NCBI GenBank assembly: GCA_018902545.1
Contig: JAHIQM010000019.1
Location: 62,001-126,000 of the forward strand
Direction of reading: 5' to 3'
From: Pseudomonadota bacterium
GTDB taxonomy: Bacteria; Desulfobacterota; Desulfovibrionia; Desulfovibrionales; Desulfomicrobiaceae
DNA: 64,000 bases
The translations under genes and the position numbers were made by a program. Below, in pieces: positions 9,317 to 16,656 of this stretch. Each line of letters begins with the position of its first letter. The stretch's first letter is position 1. The notes under the pieces were generated by a model. The model was not told the DNA's origin, searched no databases, and worked only from the letters and a program-made list of their open reading frames with translations.

Positions 9317-9374
9317 GTTTTTATGTGGCGCGCCAGGGAGGACTCGAACCCCCGACCGATTGCTTAGAAGGCAA
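9311..9374. repeat. Left attachment repeat with tRNA-Arg 3' fragment
   Basis: 64 bases identical to 18776-18839. The part 9326-9374 equals the 3' 49 nucleotides of the tRNA-Arg gene: anticodon loop, variable region, T arm, acceptor strand and CCA. Identity stops inside the anticodon stem, where the element's own sequence begins (CAGAAAG). The fragment lacks the D arm and 5' acceptor strand and cannot be a tRNA. Counting three mismatches, the similarity extends left to 9285. Confidence 0.95.
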
Positions 9375-9501
9375 CAGAAAGTAGTATTTACGCCATTTTA
9401 TGCCTTGTGTTGTGGATTGCGCTTTGTAGTCAGTTTTTCAAGTGGTTAAGTCGTAAAATTAGGCTTGACCGTATCGGTCTTTTTATGCTCTTTATGGTCC
9501 T

Positions 9502-9524
9502 GTCGGTGGGGCAGATGGTGGGGC
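9502..9524. repeat. Subterminal direct repeat, left copy (candidate integrase arm sites)
   Basis: 23 bases identical to 18709-18731 near the other end. The repeat contains GGTGGGGC twice (9505 and 9517), and a third GGTGGGGC follows at about 9528. Tyrosine integrases of mobile elements bind short repeated arm-type sites flanking the core; position and repetition fit that role. The copy lies just upstream of the integrase start, so autoregulation is possible. Confidence 0.6.
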
Positions 9525-9554
9525 ATAGGTGGGGCGGATCGATACGGAGGCAGT

Positions 9555-10775
9555 ATGCCAGTAGGTAGAAAAAGGATTAAGGCTGAAGGCTATAACGGGG
9601 TCTTCCTTGTCGATAGCGTATCCCCTGCCAGTGGTGAGCCGGACCAGATAATTTACATCCGCTACAAGCTCGACGGCAAGCTCTACGAGGAAAAGGTGGG
9701 GCGTACTTCTGAGAAAGCGCCGAAGCCGGACCATAAAAAGTTCTGGAGTCCCTCTCTTGCCTCCCTCGTTCGCGCTAATCGGATGCAGAGAAAGGCGGCA
9801 ACAAACGCTCAACTGCGTGCTGAGAAGTTGGCGGCAAAAGAAGCCAAGGAGGGGCGCTGGACCGTTGGGCGCATCTTTAAGGAGTACCAAGACGCGCACC
9901 CTGATCAAGCTAGTATGAAGGCTTGGGTCAGCATCTTCAATACACATATCCTCCCGTCCGCCGTTTCCGGCAAAACTCCCGATGAACTTGTGACCCTGGA
10001 TATTGAGCGCCTACGTCGCGACGTGGCCAAGTCCAAGCACAAGCGCACAGGCAAGCCCCTTAGCGATCAGACCGTCAAGCACGTGCTGTCCCTTCTCAAG
10101 CGGATCTTGCGGTGGGCGGCAGACGCGAACCATATTCAAAGTCCCGTCCATCTGAAATTCAAGATGCCGTCTGTGGACAATGAATCAACCGAGAGCATGA
10201 CCCCGGAGCAAGCCAGCGCATATTTCCAAGCCCTGGATCGGGAAGCAGACCAAGACGCCGCCGCATACTTCCGTTTCATGCTGTTGACGGGCATCCGCAA
10301 GAGTGCGCTTCTAGCCCTGCGGTGGGAAGACGTTGACCTTGACCGAGCTTTCCTTGTCCTGCGTGGCCAAGCCGCCAAGAGTGGCAAGACGCAATCCATC
10401 CCCTTGTCTCCCGGTGCGGTGGAGGTGTTGAAGGGCATTACTCGCACGGATAGCCCTTTCATATGGCCCGGCAAAGATGGTGCGCAGAGAGCAGACTTTC
10501 AACGCACGGGGCGGCGGCTCAGGGACAAGGCCGGACTACCGAAGAATTTCCGACCCTGCCACGGATTGCGGCATTGTTTCGCGTCCTGGCTGGCCTCAAG
10601 TGGTCAGGTTGACCTCTACACTCTGCAACGCCTTCTCACGCACGGCAGCAGCGCCATGACGCAACGATATGCGCATCTGGCGGATGACGCCTTAAAGCGG
10701 GCGGTGGCTGTGGCGGATAGCATCATGGATTCGGGTCAGGGTGAAAATGTCGTAGAGATCAACGGCAAGAGATAA
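9555..10775 (+). CDS. int: Tyrosine-type site-specific recombinase (integrase)
   Basis: 406 aa. The C-terminal catalytic domain has the expected residues: R248 in LLTGIRKSALLALRW, K275 or K278 in AAKSGKTQSIPL, H336-x-x-R339 in CHGLRHCFASWL, H363 in LLTHGSS and the nucleophile Y372 in MTQRYAHL. A core-binding SAM-like domain lies about 100-200 and an arm-binding region about 1-70. The ATG at 9555 is chosen because GGAGG (9546-9550) sits 4 bases before it; the frame is open 30 codons further upstream. The gene reads away from the left att site, as in many tRNA-targeting elements, and should catalyse integration and excision at tRNA-Arg. Confidence 0.95.
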   Translation: MPVGRKRIKAEGYNGVFLVDSVSPASGEPDQIIYIRYKLDGKLYEEKVGRTSEKAPKPDHKKFWSPSLASLVRANRMQRKAATNAQLRAEKLAAKEAKEGRWTVGRIFKEYQDAHPDQASMKAWVSIFNTHILPSAVSGKTPDELVTLDIERLRRDVAKSKHKRTGKPLSDQTVKHVLSLLKRILRWAADANHIQSPVHLKFKMPSVDNESTESMTPEQASAYFQALDREADQDAAAYFRFMLLTGIRKSALLALRWEDVDLDRAFLVLRGQAAKSGKTQSIPLSPGAVEVLKGITRTDSPFIWPGKDGAQRADFQRTGRRLRDKAGLPKNFRPCHGLRHCFASWLASSGQVDLYTLQRLLTHGSSAMTQRYAHLADDALKRAVAVADSIMDSGQGENVVEINGKR

Positions 10776-10878
10776 CTTTCATCCGTCCGGCGCGGTGTCG
10801 GATGGAGAACGGGCCAAGGGGAAGCTGGCACTTCCCCACAAGGCCCTAACCACAACGTCCTATAGCAAGGAGGACACC

Positions 10879-11310
10879 ATGGCTTCACAAGCATTACAGA
10901 ACGACGCAGCGGCAATCAACCCTGAACTGACCGACCCACGCGAAGCATACGAGGCGATGCAAGGGCTTGTCAGGGAGACGGAAAACGAACTTGGGCGAAT
11001 CCATGGCGAACTGGACGTGCTGACCCAGGCATGGAAGGCTTTGACGTGGAATGAATACGAATTTGACGTTGACGCCTGGCATCGGCTCATGACCCGCACC
11101 GTGGCCCAGGTAGAAACGCTCCGGGCGTATGTTGAAGCGGAAGACTTCAAGAGCCATTTACACCCGACAGAAGAGGAGCGGACAGAAGCGGCCCGCAAGG
11201 ACAAGGCTGTAGATATTTTATTCAAAGGCGCAAGGTTGGTGATTGCCAACGAGCCCGGCGCGGCGAAGATTGCCGAAGCCGTGGAAAACGCCATGCCCGA
11301 GGAGGTGTAG
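10879..11310 (+). CDS. Element-encoded protein of unknown function
   Basis: 143 aa, acidic and predicted largely alpha-helical, with coiled-coil potential around YEAMQGLVRETENELGRIHG and AQVETLRAYVEAEDF. No known domain recognised. A strong AAGGAGG (10867-10873) precedes the ATG. The next gene starts two bases after its stop, so they form a small operon behind the integrase. Confidence 0.75.
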   Translation: MASQALQNDAAAINPELTDPREAYEAMQGLVRETENELGRIHGELDVLTQAWKALTWNEYEFDVDAWHRLMTRTVAQVETLRAYVEAEDFKSHLHPTEEERTEAARKDKAVDILFKGARLVIANEPGAAKIAEAVENAMPEEV

Positions 11311-11312
11311 CC

Positions 11313-11504
11313 ATGGAAGCAGCAATTCAAATCACGGAAGGCCGGAAGTTTGACGTTGAACTGTCCAAGATTTGTTTTAAGCTTGAATTCGTAGCCAACG
11401 CGCTGGAGAATGAAGACAATCCTGCGGGCGAAATTCTCAACGGCATCACAAAGGAACTCGACACGCTTGTGGACCAAGTGATCGGGGTGCTGGCTAAACA
11501 GTAG
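11313..11504 (+). CDS. Small element-encoded protein of unknown function
   Basis: 63 aa, helical and acidic (KICFKLEFVANALENEDN; GITKELDTLVDQVIGVLA). The ATG lies two bases after the preceding stop, and GGAGGTG inside the end of that gene serves as ribosome-binding site, so the pair is probably co-translated. No family recognised; similar small partner proteins are common behind integrases in mobile elements. Confidence 0.65.
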   Translation: MEAAIQITEGRKFDVELSKICFKLEFVANALENEDNPAGEILNGITKELDTLVDQVIGVLAKQ

Positions 11505-11957
11505 TCTAACCTCCGGCTGATCGTCGGCGGCGAAGTGAATAAGAAGGGCTGTCCAGATGGGCGGCTCTTTTTTTGCTGAAATTTCGTGAGAGAGACCATT
11601 CCACGGTCCTCTACAGCTGTCGAAAAGTCGAACAATTGCAAAAACTTGTCTGAAGTATAGAAAACGGTGTATAGCGGCCATTAGTTGTGCATGTGGCCGA
11701 CTTGGTGCGCAATGCAGGAATGACGTGCCTATCATGGGGGGGGCGCTCAACGCCCAACCAAGACGGGGTTCGCGATCACGTTTTTCTTTTAGGGATGGTC
11801 AAGACGGGGCAACATCACATATGAAGGCAGCAGTGGACGGCAACGTGCGTATAAACGCGAAAGACAGCCTTGATCTGTCCCTCCTTGCGCACTAAGATCA
11901 GAAACAAATCATGGTGAGTAACATTTAACCGCCGAAGTGCAGAGGTCTCAACGAAAT
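11505..11957. other. Intergenic region upstream of the first AlpA-like gene
   Basis: About 450 bases without a supported gene. It probably contains the promoter of the HTH gene at 11958; TATAGA near 11659 could be a -10 but no matching -35 is convincing. A G-run followed by the small hairpin GGGCG-CTCAA-CGCCC lies near 11745. Nothing else was recognised. Confidence 0.35.
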
Positions 11958-12152
11958 ATGATGCTGAATGAAAAACCGTTGAATGAGTTCCAGGTGGCAG
12001 AAATAGTGGGTTTGAAGGTAACAGCGCTTCGCTCTCGCCGTAACCAAGGTAAGCCGCCTGTGTTTTACAAGGTCGGTCGAGCCGTGCGTTACTATCCTAG
12101 CGACGTGCAAGGGTGGTTAGAGGCTGGTCGTGTTGACCCTATTGCGGAGTGA
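11958..12152 (+). CDS. AlpA/excisionase-type helix-turn-helix protein (HTH_17)
   Basis: 64 aa from the ATG at 11958 (an adjacent ATG at 11961 is possible). The fold signature is clear: LNEFQVAEIVGLKVTALRSR is the helix-turn-helix, then GKPPVFYKVGRAVRYYPSDV is the wing and DVQGWLEA the final helix. Such proteins act as excisionases or transcription activators in phages, satellites and integrative elements. The ribosome-binding site is weak. It is one of two related regulators in the element. Confidence 0.85.
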   Translation: MMLNEKPLNEFQVAEIVGLKVTALRSRRNQGKPPVFYKVGRAVRYYPSDVQGWLEAGRVDPIAE

Positions 12153-12183
12153 TGGAGGTATGCGAAGATCAGAAAAAAGAAAG

Positions 12184-12211
12184 TCCCGATCAGCAGTGCA
12201 TGCAGTCGGGA
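12184..12211 (+). terminator. Weak hairpin after the first AlpA-like gene
   Basis: TCCCGA (12184-12189) pairs with TCGGGA (12206-12211) over a 16-base loop that itself contains TGCATGCA; a loose T-rich run (ACTTATTTG) follows. It may terminate the upstream gene. The stem is short, so this is tentative. Confidence 0.3.
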
Positions 12212-12495
12212 ACTTATTTGTGTCGAATTGTAGAAACTTGTTGACTTTTGTGCTCGATTTTGAGATCCTGGAAGTTAGAGGGCGACACAAAACCGAGAAG
12301 TCTGGTACACTTCCCGGCTCGTGTGGCGAATCGCCGTGTCTGTCTCTCCCATCTTAGGCTGTGCTCGTATTGTGACGCAATTCTAACCAAGACCGCCGAC
12401 AGAAGATGTAAGCTACTAACCCACATGGTCGATTTTCGTCAATATTATTTATTCGAAAATTGAAATCTTCATTGTCGGCGGCAAGGAGCATTTTC

Positions 12496-12702
12496 ATGCA
12501 CTTGTCGGCCACGTCCACAAGTCCCGCCTTTCTTCGTCTACCGGCTGTTGCCTCCCGCCTTGGTGTTCATCCGAATACCATAGGAAACTGGGTGCGTGCT
12601 GGCCAATTCCCCCCACCAATCAAGTTATCTTCCCGGTGTCATGTCTGGAGTCCGCAAGAAATTGCGCGTTTCGTCGAACAGCAGATGGAGGGTGTCGAAT
12701 AA
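12496..12702 (+). CDS. Second AlpA-type helix-turn-helix regulator
   Basis: 68 aa. The motif FLRLPAVASRLGVHPNTIGN followed by WVRAGQFPPPIKL and W-SPQEIARFVEQ is the typical AlpA/HTH_17 pattern. AAGGAG at 12483-12488 supports the ATG at 12496 over an upstream TTG at 12460. In P4-like satellites AlpA activates the element's integrase and excision; here the gene sits upstream of the replication-type gene and may control that module. Confidence 0.85.
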   Translation: MHLSATSTSPAFLRLPAVASRLGVHPNTIGNWVRAGQFPPPIKLSSRCHVWSPQEIARFVEQQMEGVE

Positions 12703-12850
12703 GTAAATCCCTCAGTCAACACATGCCTTTTCATAGCTTAGCCTGATGGCCAATTTTCGCACTGGCTAGCCTTCGCGGGGCGAAGAGCGGGACTGTCTCA
12801 CCCGCCTGCCAGTGCACACTTTTAGAGACGCCACAAGAGACGGTGGAAAT

Positions 12851-13579
12851 ATGTCATTTGAATGGCCTGAATATCGGAGTACGAATAGTTACTTTTTAAT
12901 TCCTTCAACGATAATTGGCATTGAACGTGATGGTGAGCGAATTCCAGGATTGTGGGCGAAGTTTTCACGAGCAGAAAAAGCTGTATACCCAGTTTTGCTT
13001 TCACATAAACATTACACACATACAGTTAAAATTGGAGAAGAGCGGTTAGCAGGTCTATCTGGACTTAAAAGAAGGTCTTCTGCTTGTAATGCAACTGACT
13101 CTTTAGAAGAGCGTGGATTGATTATAGTCAATCGAGAAAGTTCAAGGAGGCATGTAAAATCATACACATTTGAAAATATTGATGCTCCGCGCAAAATTCC
13201 ATTTTACAGAGATGATATTTATTCTGGTGTTTGGGCGGTGCTAGGAAGGCGATGCCCAACAGCACAGGCGCTCTATCTGGCAATGCGTTTTCTTGCCAAG
13301 CCTAGGGCAGACCTTGACGATAATTATGATGCTTGGCCTAGAGATGATGGTGAATTCAGAGAATACTTGATGGAACGTACTGAAGATTTTTGTTTGGTAC
13401 GGCAGCATGAAATACTTGATTACGCCAGAATATCCCGCCGTTCATTCCCAACCGCCTTGGATGCTCTCATGAACGCCCACCTAGTTTACCCCCTTGAAAG
13501 ACGAAGTGGCTACTCCGTCAAACTGTGGTCGGACCAAGGATACAAGATGAGCTATTTAAAAACATTGAAAGTTGCCTGA
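12851..13579 (+). CDS. Winged-helix replication-initiator-like protein
   Basis: 242 aa. Residues about 35-105 resemble the winged helix of plasmid and phage initiation proteins: FSRAEKAVYPVLLSHKHY, then IGEERLAGLSGLKRRSSACN as recognition helix and SLEERGLIIV leading to the wing. A second HTH-like segment lies near the C terminus (LDYARISRRSFPTALDALMN). The ATG at 12851 has GGTGG 5 bases upstream; a GTG at 12812 is open but has no ribosome-binding site. The coding sequence is strikingly AT-rich compared with its neighbours. Four iterons directly downstream support an origin-binding role. A transcription regulator is the alternative. Confidence 0.65.
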   Translation: MSFEWPEYRSTNSYFLIPSTIIGIERDGERIPGLWAKFSRAEKAVYPVLLSHKHYTHTVKIGEERLAGLSGLKRRSSACNATDSLEERGLIIVNRESSRRHVKSYTFENIDAPRKIPFYRDDIYSGVWAVLGRRCPTAQALYLAMRFLAKPRADLDDNYDAWPRDDGEFREYLMERTEDFCLVRQHEILDYARISRRSFPTALDALMNAHLVYPLERRSGYSVKLWSDQGYKMSYLKTLKVA

Positions 13580-13631
13580 CAGTATTATCTGCAAGGGGGT
13601 GTGCGTACGGTATCGATACGGTATATGTTTG

Positions 13632-13708
13632 GCAACCAACCGCCATTAATGTGCAACCAACCGCCTTTAACGTGCAATCAACCGTCTTTAAATGTGCAAC
13701 CAACCGCC
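13632..13708. repeat. Four iterons, candidate replication origin
   Basis: The core GCAACCAACCGCC occurs at 13632, 13653 and 13696, with a variant GCAATCAACCGTC at 13674, each followed by a TTAA or ATTAA element. Spacing is 21, 21 and 22 bases, about two helical turns, so all copies face the same side of the DNA. This is the arrangement of initiator-binding iterons. They start about 50 bases after the initiator-like gene and are followed at once by an AT-rich palindrome. Confidence 0.75.
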
Positions 13709-13723
13709 ACCATTAATCCTTTC

Positions 13724-13739
13724 TTAATCTTAAGATTAA
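13724..13739. other. AT-rich palindrome, candidate DNA-unwinding element
   Basis: TTAATCTTAAGATTAA is a perfect 16-base palindrome embedded in an AT-only run that continues (TAAAAAAATTAATATA) to about 13756. A further imperfect stem (AGAGA/TCTCT flanked by GCGC) lies near 13757-13781. Next to iterons, this is the usual layout of a duplex-unwinding region of a plasmid-type origin. No gene is present from 13580 to 13945. Confidence 0.6.
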
Positions 13740-13945
13740 TAAAAAAATTAATATAGCGCATAGAGATGAACTCTCTGCGCATGTCTATTTTTCTTTGGGA
13801 TTAAGACAGCAAGCAACCATTCCTACCCGTCAATACTTCACTTCACCACAATGATCGAACCTGGACCGTGGCCGGAAACCATTCACCGTTTCCACCTGGT
13901 CCATCCCTTCCCCCTCAACGTCGGCGCAATGCCGAAGGACAAACA

Positions 13946-14137
13946 ATGTCAAACCACAAAGCTAGTTCAACGCCTATCAGTTCGGGCAAGAAACCCGTCA
14001 TCACGCCATTGGAGGCGATAGAAGCACACTGCGGGGCGTGCTCAGTCGATGAGCATGGTGGCGTCTGTGATTGTTTCGCAGAAAGCTGTCATCTGTGGCC
14101 GTTCAGATTCGGCACATTTTCGGGCGGTGCAGCATGA
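13946..14137 (+). CDS. Small Cys-motif protein, copy A
   Basis: 63 aa with the pattern TPLEAIEAHCGAC, then CDCFAESCHLWPFRFGTFSGGAA. Four or five spaced cysteines and the LWPFR-G ending suggest a small metal-binding fold. The next gene encodes a clear paralogue. Start at 13946 is supported by AAGGA (13935-13939); the frame is open further upstream without a good start. It ends in an ATGA overlap with copy B. Similar short proteins occur in phages and mobile elements; function unknown. Confidence 0.75.
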   Translation: MSNHKASSTPISSGKKPVITPLEAIEAHCGACSVDEHGGVCDCFAESCHLWPFRFGTFSGGAA

Positions 14138-14352
14138 GCGCATCTAACATCGAAAAACAGTCCCCCGCCTCTAAAACCCCTAGCAAGCCCCCCGTTTCCC
14201 GCAAAAAAACCATACGCACGCCCATTGCAAGTATCCGGGCCAAGTGCGTGGATTGTGCAGGTGGAAGTCGTGCCGAGGTCAAGTCCTGCGAACTGACAGA
14301 TTGCGCCCTGTGGCCCTATCGCATGGGCAAGCGGCCAGGCGGTGCAGCATGA
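14134..14352 (+). CDS. Small Cys-motif protein, copy B
   Basis: 72 aa, paralogous to the preceding protein: a Ser/Pro/Lys-rich head, then TPIASIRAKCVDCAGGSRAE followed by VKSCELTDCALWPYRMGKRPGGAA. The C-x2-C...C-x4-C-ALWPYRMG pattern predicts a zinc-ribbon-like or iron-binding fold. The start overlaps the previous stop (ATGA at 14134-14137), and its own final codons provide the ribosome-binding site for the next gene. Confidence 0.78.
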   Translation: MSASNIEKQSPASKTPSKPPVSRKKTIRTPIASIRAKCVDCAGGSRAEVKSCELTDCALWPYRMGKRPGGAA

Positions 14353-14516
14353 GGCAGTCCGACCTTCAAGAGCGCGTCCAAGTGCTCGAAGATGAATTGG
14401 CGTTGATGGGGTCCATGATTGATACCCAGGCGCGGAAGTTTGAGGCGGCGCTTGCTGAACTAGAGAACAGATTGAAGGGGCAGACCAAGCCCCATGCACA
14501 GGAGAAAATGAAATGA
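14349..14516 (+). CDS. Small coiled-coil protein
   Basis: 55 aa, almost all one predicted coiled coil: heptad-like LQERVQVLEDELALMGSMID then ARKFEAALAELENRLKG. It overlaps both neighbours by ATGA (14349-14352 and 14513-14516), showing tight translational coupling. It may be an oligomerisation or scaffold-type accessory protein, but nothing in the sequence assigns a role. Confidence 0.65.
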   Translation: MRQSDLQERVQVLEDELALMGSMIDTQARKFEAALAELENRLKGQTKPHAQEKMK

Positions 14517-15523
14517 CACATCCATATCAAAACGCATGGCAGCAAAGCCCCTGGTTAGGCGCTGCACCTTCTGGACCGCAGACCCCGACCGTCCCAAGTG
14601 GCCCCCCCATGCCGGGGTGGATGAAAACAGGCTATGGAATGGGTGAAGGTCGGTACGCCTCCCCGATCAACGAACCGAACAAAGCCCCCACTACCGCAAC
14701 CGGACAGATCCAGGCGCGAGAGTTGGCGGGTATGTTTGGATCGGTGGGAAAGAGTGCCTTGGGCAAAACAGCCCTGGGTACAGGCGCGGCGATAGCGGCG
14801 GGCTTCGCTCCGTCCTTTGGTGACGTAATCGGCAACCTTGCGGGAAACATTGCTAACCCTGGGACCATGGCGGGGCTTGCCGGGAACCTGACAGCACGGG
14901 CAGCAGGCTTCACGAATCCCACGGGCATGGTGGGGCGCGTTGCAAAGGCTATCAATCCGGCCCTGACAATGGGCCTGGGGCTGATGAGTCCGGCGCTTGG
15001 GCTTGGCTATGCGGCGTTGTCTCCCTTCGCCATGGATGCCCTGGGAGATATGACGAACAGCCGCAAGGACGAAAAGCACAAGGACGCCATGGAAGACGCT
15101 CATGGAACCTTCGGAGGTCGGGCAGCAGCGCGGGACTTCGGGGCAATGGCCCAGGTGGGCGGCTTCGGTAGTCTCGAAAGCATGGGCGCGGCTCATGGGT
15201 ACGGACCCGCAGATATGGCGCGGGGCATGAGCAACAAAGACGCAACCGCCGCAATGGGTGGCCGTAATCCCATGGGTACGTCCTACGGCGGGTGGGGCGG
15301 CATCGGTGGCCCTGATGGTGGAGCGCGTGGCGTAGATCGGGGCTATGGTCCTTCCATGGGCGGCTTCGCAGGGCTAGGCATAGGAAACCCTTCATCCTAT
15401 GGCGGAGGCTCTAGCGGTGGCAGCAGTGGGCGCGGTGGTGGTGTCGGTGGCCTTGGCCGTGGCGACTCTACCGGAACAGGCGGCGGCTTCGGAGATGGTC
15501 GTGGAGGTGTAAGTGGACTGTAA
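14513..15523 (+). CDS. Gly/Ala-rich protein with amphipathic core, possible virion or DNA-ejection protein
   Basis: 336 aa. Residues 1-65 are Pro/Ser-rich and look disordered (SGPQTPTVPSGPPMPGW). Residues about 75-185 are Ala/Gly/Leu-rich and weakly hydrophobic (GKTALGTGAAIAAGF; ALTMGLGLMSPALGLGYAAL). The last 120 residues are extremely glycine-rich (SSYGGGSSGGSSGRGGGVGG). Such composition is seen in phage minor virion and ejection proteins that insert into membranes, but no homologue is identified. The gene is coupled to its upstream neighbour by ATGA and its 3' end overlaps the next start by 11 bases. Strong codon bias and coupling support it as real. Confidence 0.7.
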   Translation: MTHPYQNAWQQSPWLGAAPSGPQTPTVPSGPPMPGWMKTGYGMGEGRYASPINEPNKAPTTATGQIQARELAGMFGSVGKSALGKTALGTGAAIAAGFAPSFGDVIGNLAGNIANPGTMAGLAGNLTARAAGFTNPTGMVGRVAKAINPALTMGLGLMSPALGLGYAALSPFAMDALGDMTNSRKDEKHKDAMEDAHGTFGGRAAARDFGAMAQVGGFGSLESMGAAHGYGPADMARGMSNKDATAAMGGRNPMGTSYGGWGGIGGPDGGARGVDRGYGPSMGGFAGLGIGNPSSYGGGSSGGSSGRGGGVGGLGRGDSTGTGGGFGDGRGGVSGL

Positions 15524-15974
15524 TTCAATTCCAGAAAATACTGGCAGAGATCAGGCCGGGAAGTTCATCAAGGGGCAGTCTGGGAACCCTACAGGCAAGC
15601 CCAAGGGGGCACTACACAAGGCGACACGCGCGGCCCTGGCGCTCATGGAAGGGCAGCTTGAAGAACTGACTCAGGTCGTTATCAACGCGGCCCTGGCTGG
15701 CGATATGACGGCCACGAAAATTGTTTTCGATAAGCTCATCCCGCAGGCGAAGGAAGCGCCAATTGAACCTGGTGCGGTGACGTTGCCGGAACTCTCAGGG
15801 GCTAGCGTGCCGGACGCGGTGGCGGCGATTGTGCACGCGGTGGCGGAAGGTTCACTTCCCCCCGGTCAGGGTCAACAGATCGTTGCCATGCTCGACGGCT
15901 ACAGGAAGGCAACCGAACTGGCAGAGATTGAGGCCAGGCTTACGGCCCTGGAACAATCAGCAGGGGGTGCATAA
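15513..15974 (+). CDS. DUF5681-like protein (possible small-terminase-type)
   Basis: 153 aa. The N-terminal motif GKFIKGQSGNPTGKPKGALH is the DUF5681 signature, found in many phage and prophage proteins near packaging genes. A helical middle (ALALMEGQLEELTQVVINAA) and a C-terminal coil (EIEARLTALEQSAGGA) follow. The start is GTG at 15513, preceded by GGAGGTG; it overlaps the end of the Gly-rich gene. If the DUF5681 link to terminase small subunits holds, it could redirect a helper phage's packaging machinery to this element. That is inference. Confidence 0.7.
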   Translation: MDCNSIPENTGRDQAGKFIKGQSGNPTGKPKGALHKATRAALALMEGQLEELTQVVINAALAGDMTATKIVFDKLIPQAKEAPIEPGAVTLPELSGASVPDAVAAIVHAVAEGSLPPGQGQQIVAMLDGYRKATELAEIEARLTALEQSAGGA

Positions 15975-16174
15975 TGGCACAGACTCACAAGACACGGCTG
16001 GATAGGCTTGAAATACGTGCAGGCGTTGGCGGTGGAGTTGGTCGGCTTATCGTCGTTCTGGAAGATCCGCACGGCAACCTAACAACTCTCGACGGCGAAC
16101 CGTGGACCAAGGATCAGGCCGGGGCGCTCGATACGGTTGTACGGCTTGTATCATACGCAGGGGGTGCGGCATGA
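15974..16174 (+). CDS. Small RLxRLE/DGxxW protein, tandem paralogue 1
   Basis: 66 aa. A short basic head (HKTRLDRLEIRAG) is followed by a predicted beta-rich part, LIVVLEDPHGNLTTLDGEPW, and a helix. The same architecture recurs in the two genes immediately downstream. The ATG overlaps the previous TAA by one base, with GGGGGTG as ribosome-binding site. Function unknown. Confidence 0.65.
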   Translation: MAQTHKTRLDRLEIRAGVGGGVGRLIVVLEDPHGNLTTLDGEPWTKDQAGALDTVVRLVSYAGGAA

Positions 16175-16392
16175 GTAAGATCAGTGAACGGTTGCAGAAA
16201 TTGGAGAAGGTCAACGCGGCATCATCCGGATTGCCTCAGCTCGTTTTATGGAAGGACATGGACGGGAGCTATTCGTATGACGGGCAGAGGTGGGCTAGCA
16301 TTGACGATATTTTCAAGGCATACCCGAACAAATACAATCCTGACAACGTTATGTCCTTCTCGTGGAAGGGTGCAGCGAAGGGGGAAGCATGA
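16171..16392 (+). CDS. Small RLxKLE/DGxxW protein, tandem paralogue 2
   Basis: 73 aa: MSKISERLQKLEKV head, then LVLWKDMDGSYSYDGQRWAS and a helical IDDIFKAYPNKYN segment. It aligns by eye with the genes on either side (R-L-x-x-L-E; W-x-D-x-D-G; D-G-x-x-W/M). ATGA overlaps join it to both neighbours. Function unknown. Confidence 0.65.
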   Translation: MSKISERLQKLEKVNAASSGLPQLVLWKDMDGSYSYDGQRWASIDDIFKAYPNKYNPDNVMSFSWKGAAKGEA

Positions 16393-16538
16393 ACAGATCG
16401 ACGATCGGACGCGTTGAGAAGTTAGAACAACAGCAAGCGGAACCAGGGCGATGGATTGAGTGGGAGGACGAGGACGGCACGATTGTGCTCTTTGACGGGC
16501 GCATGACTCACGAGGAAGCGCTGAAGCTCTTGGACTGA
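16389..16538 (+). CDS. Small RVEKLE/DGRM protein, tandem paralogue 3
   Basis: 49 aa: NRSTIGRVEKLEQQQ head, then WIEWEDEDGTIVLFDGRMTH and EEALKLLD. It starts in an ATGA overlap with the previous gene and is the last gene of the plus-strand run, about 90 bases before a strong terminator. Its clear similarity to the two preceding small proteins supports it as genuine despite its size. Confidence 0.62.
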   Translation: MNRSTIGRVEKLEQQQAEPGRWIEWEDEDGTIVLFDGRMTHEEALKLLD

Positions 16539-16629
16539 TAAGCGGGGTGGACTCCCTGCACTAGGATGCCCTTATTTCGCAAGAACTAGGCAGCTAGCTA
16601 GGGGGTTATCAACGCGGGACTAAACAATG

Positions 16630-16655
16630 GGCCGGGGCATCATCCCGGCCTTTTT
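16630..16655 (+). terminator. Rho-independent terminator of the small-gene operon
   Basis: GGCCGGG (16630-16636) pairs perfectly with CCCGGCC (16644-16650) over the loop GCATCAT and is followed by TTTTT. It closes the plus-strand run of the element just before the convergent minus-strand block. Confidence 0.88.
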
Positions 16656-16656
16656 C

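Noticed and set aside
9326-9374. Second tRNA gene at the left junction
   Set aside because: Only the 3' 49 nucleotides are present; D arm and 5' acceptor strand are missing, so it is an att remnant.
13518-13716. Two repetitive ORFs on opposite strands over the iterons
   Set aside because: Their repeated peptides merely reflect the mostly 21-base iteron spacing, a multiple of three.
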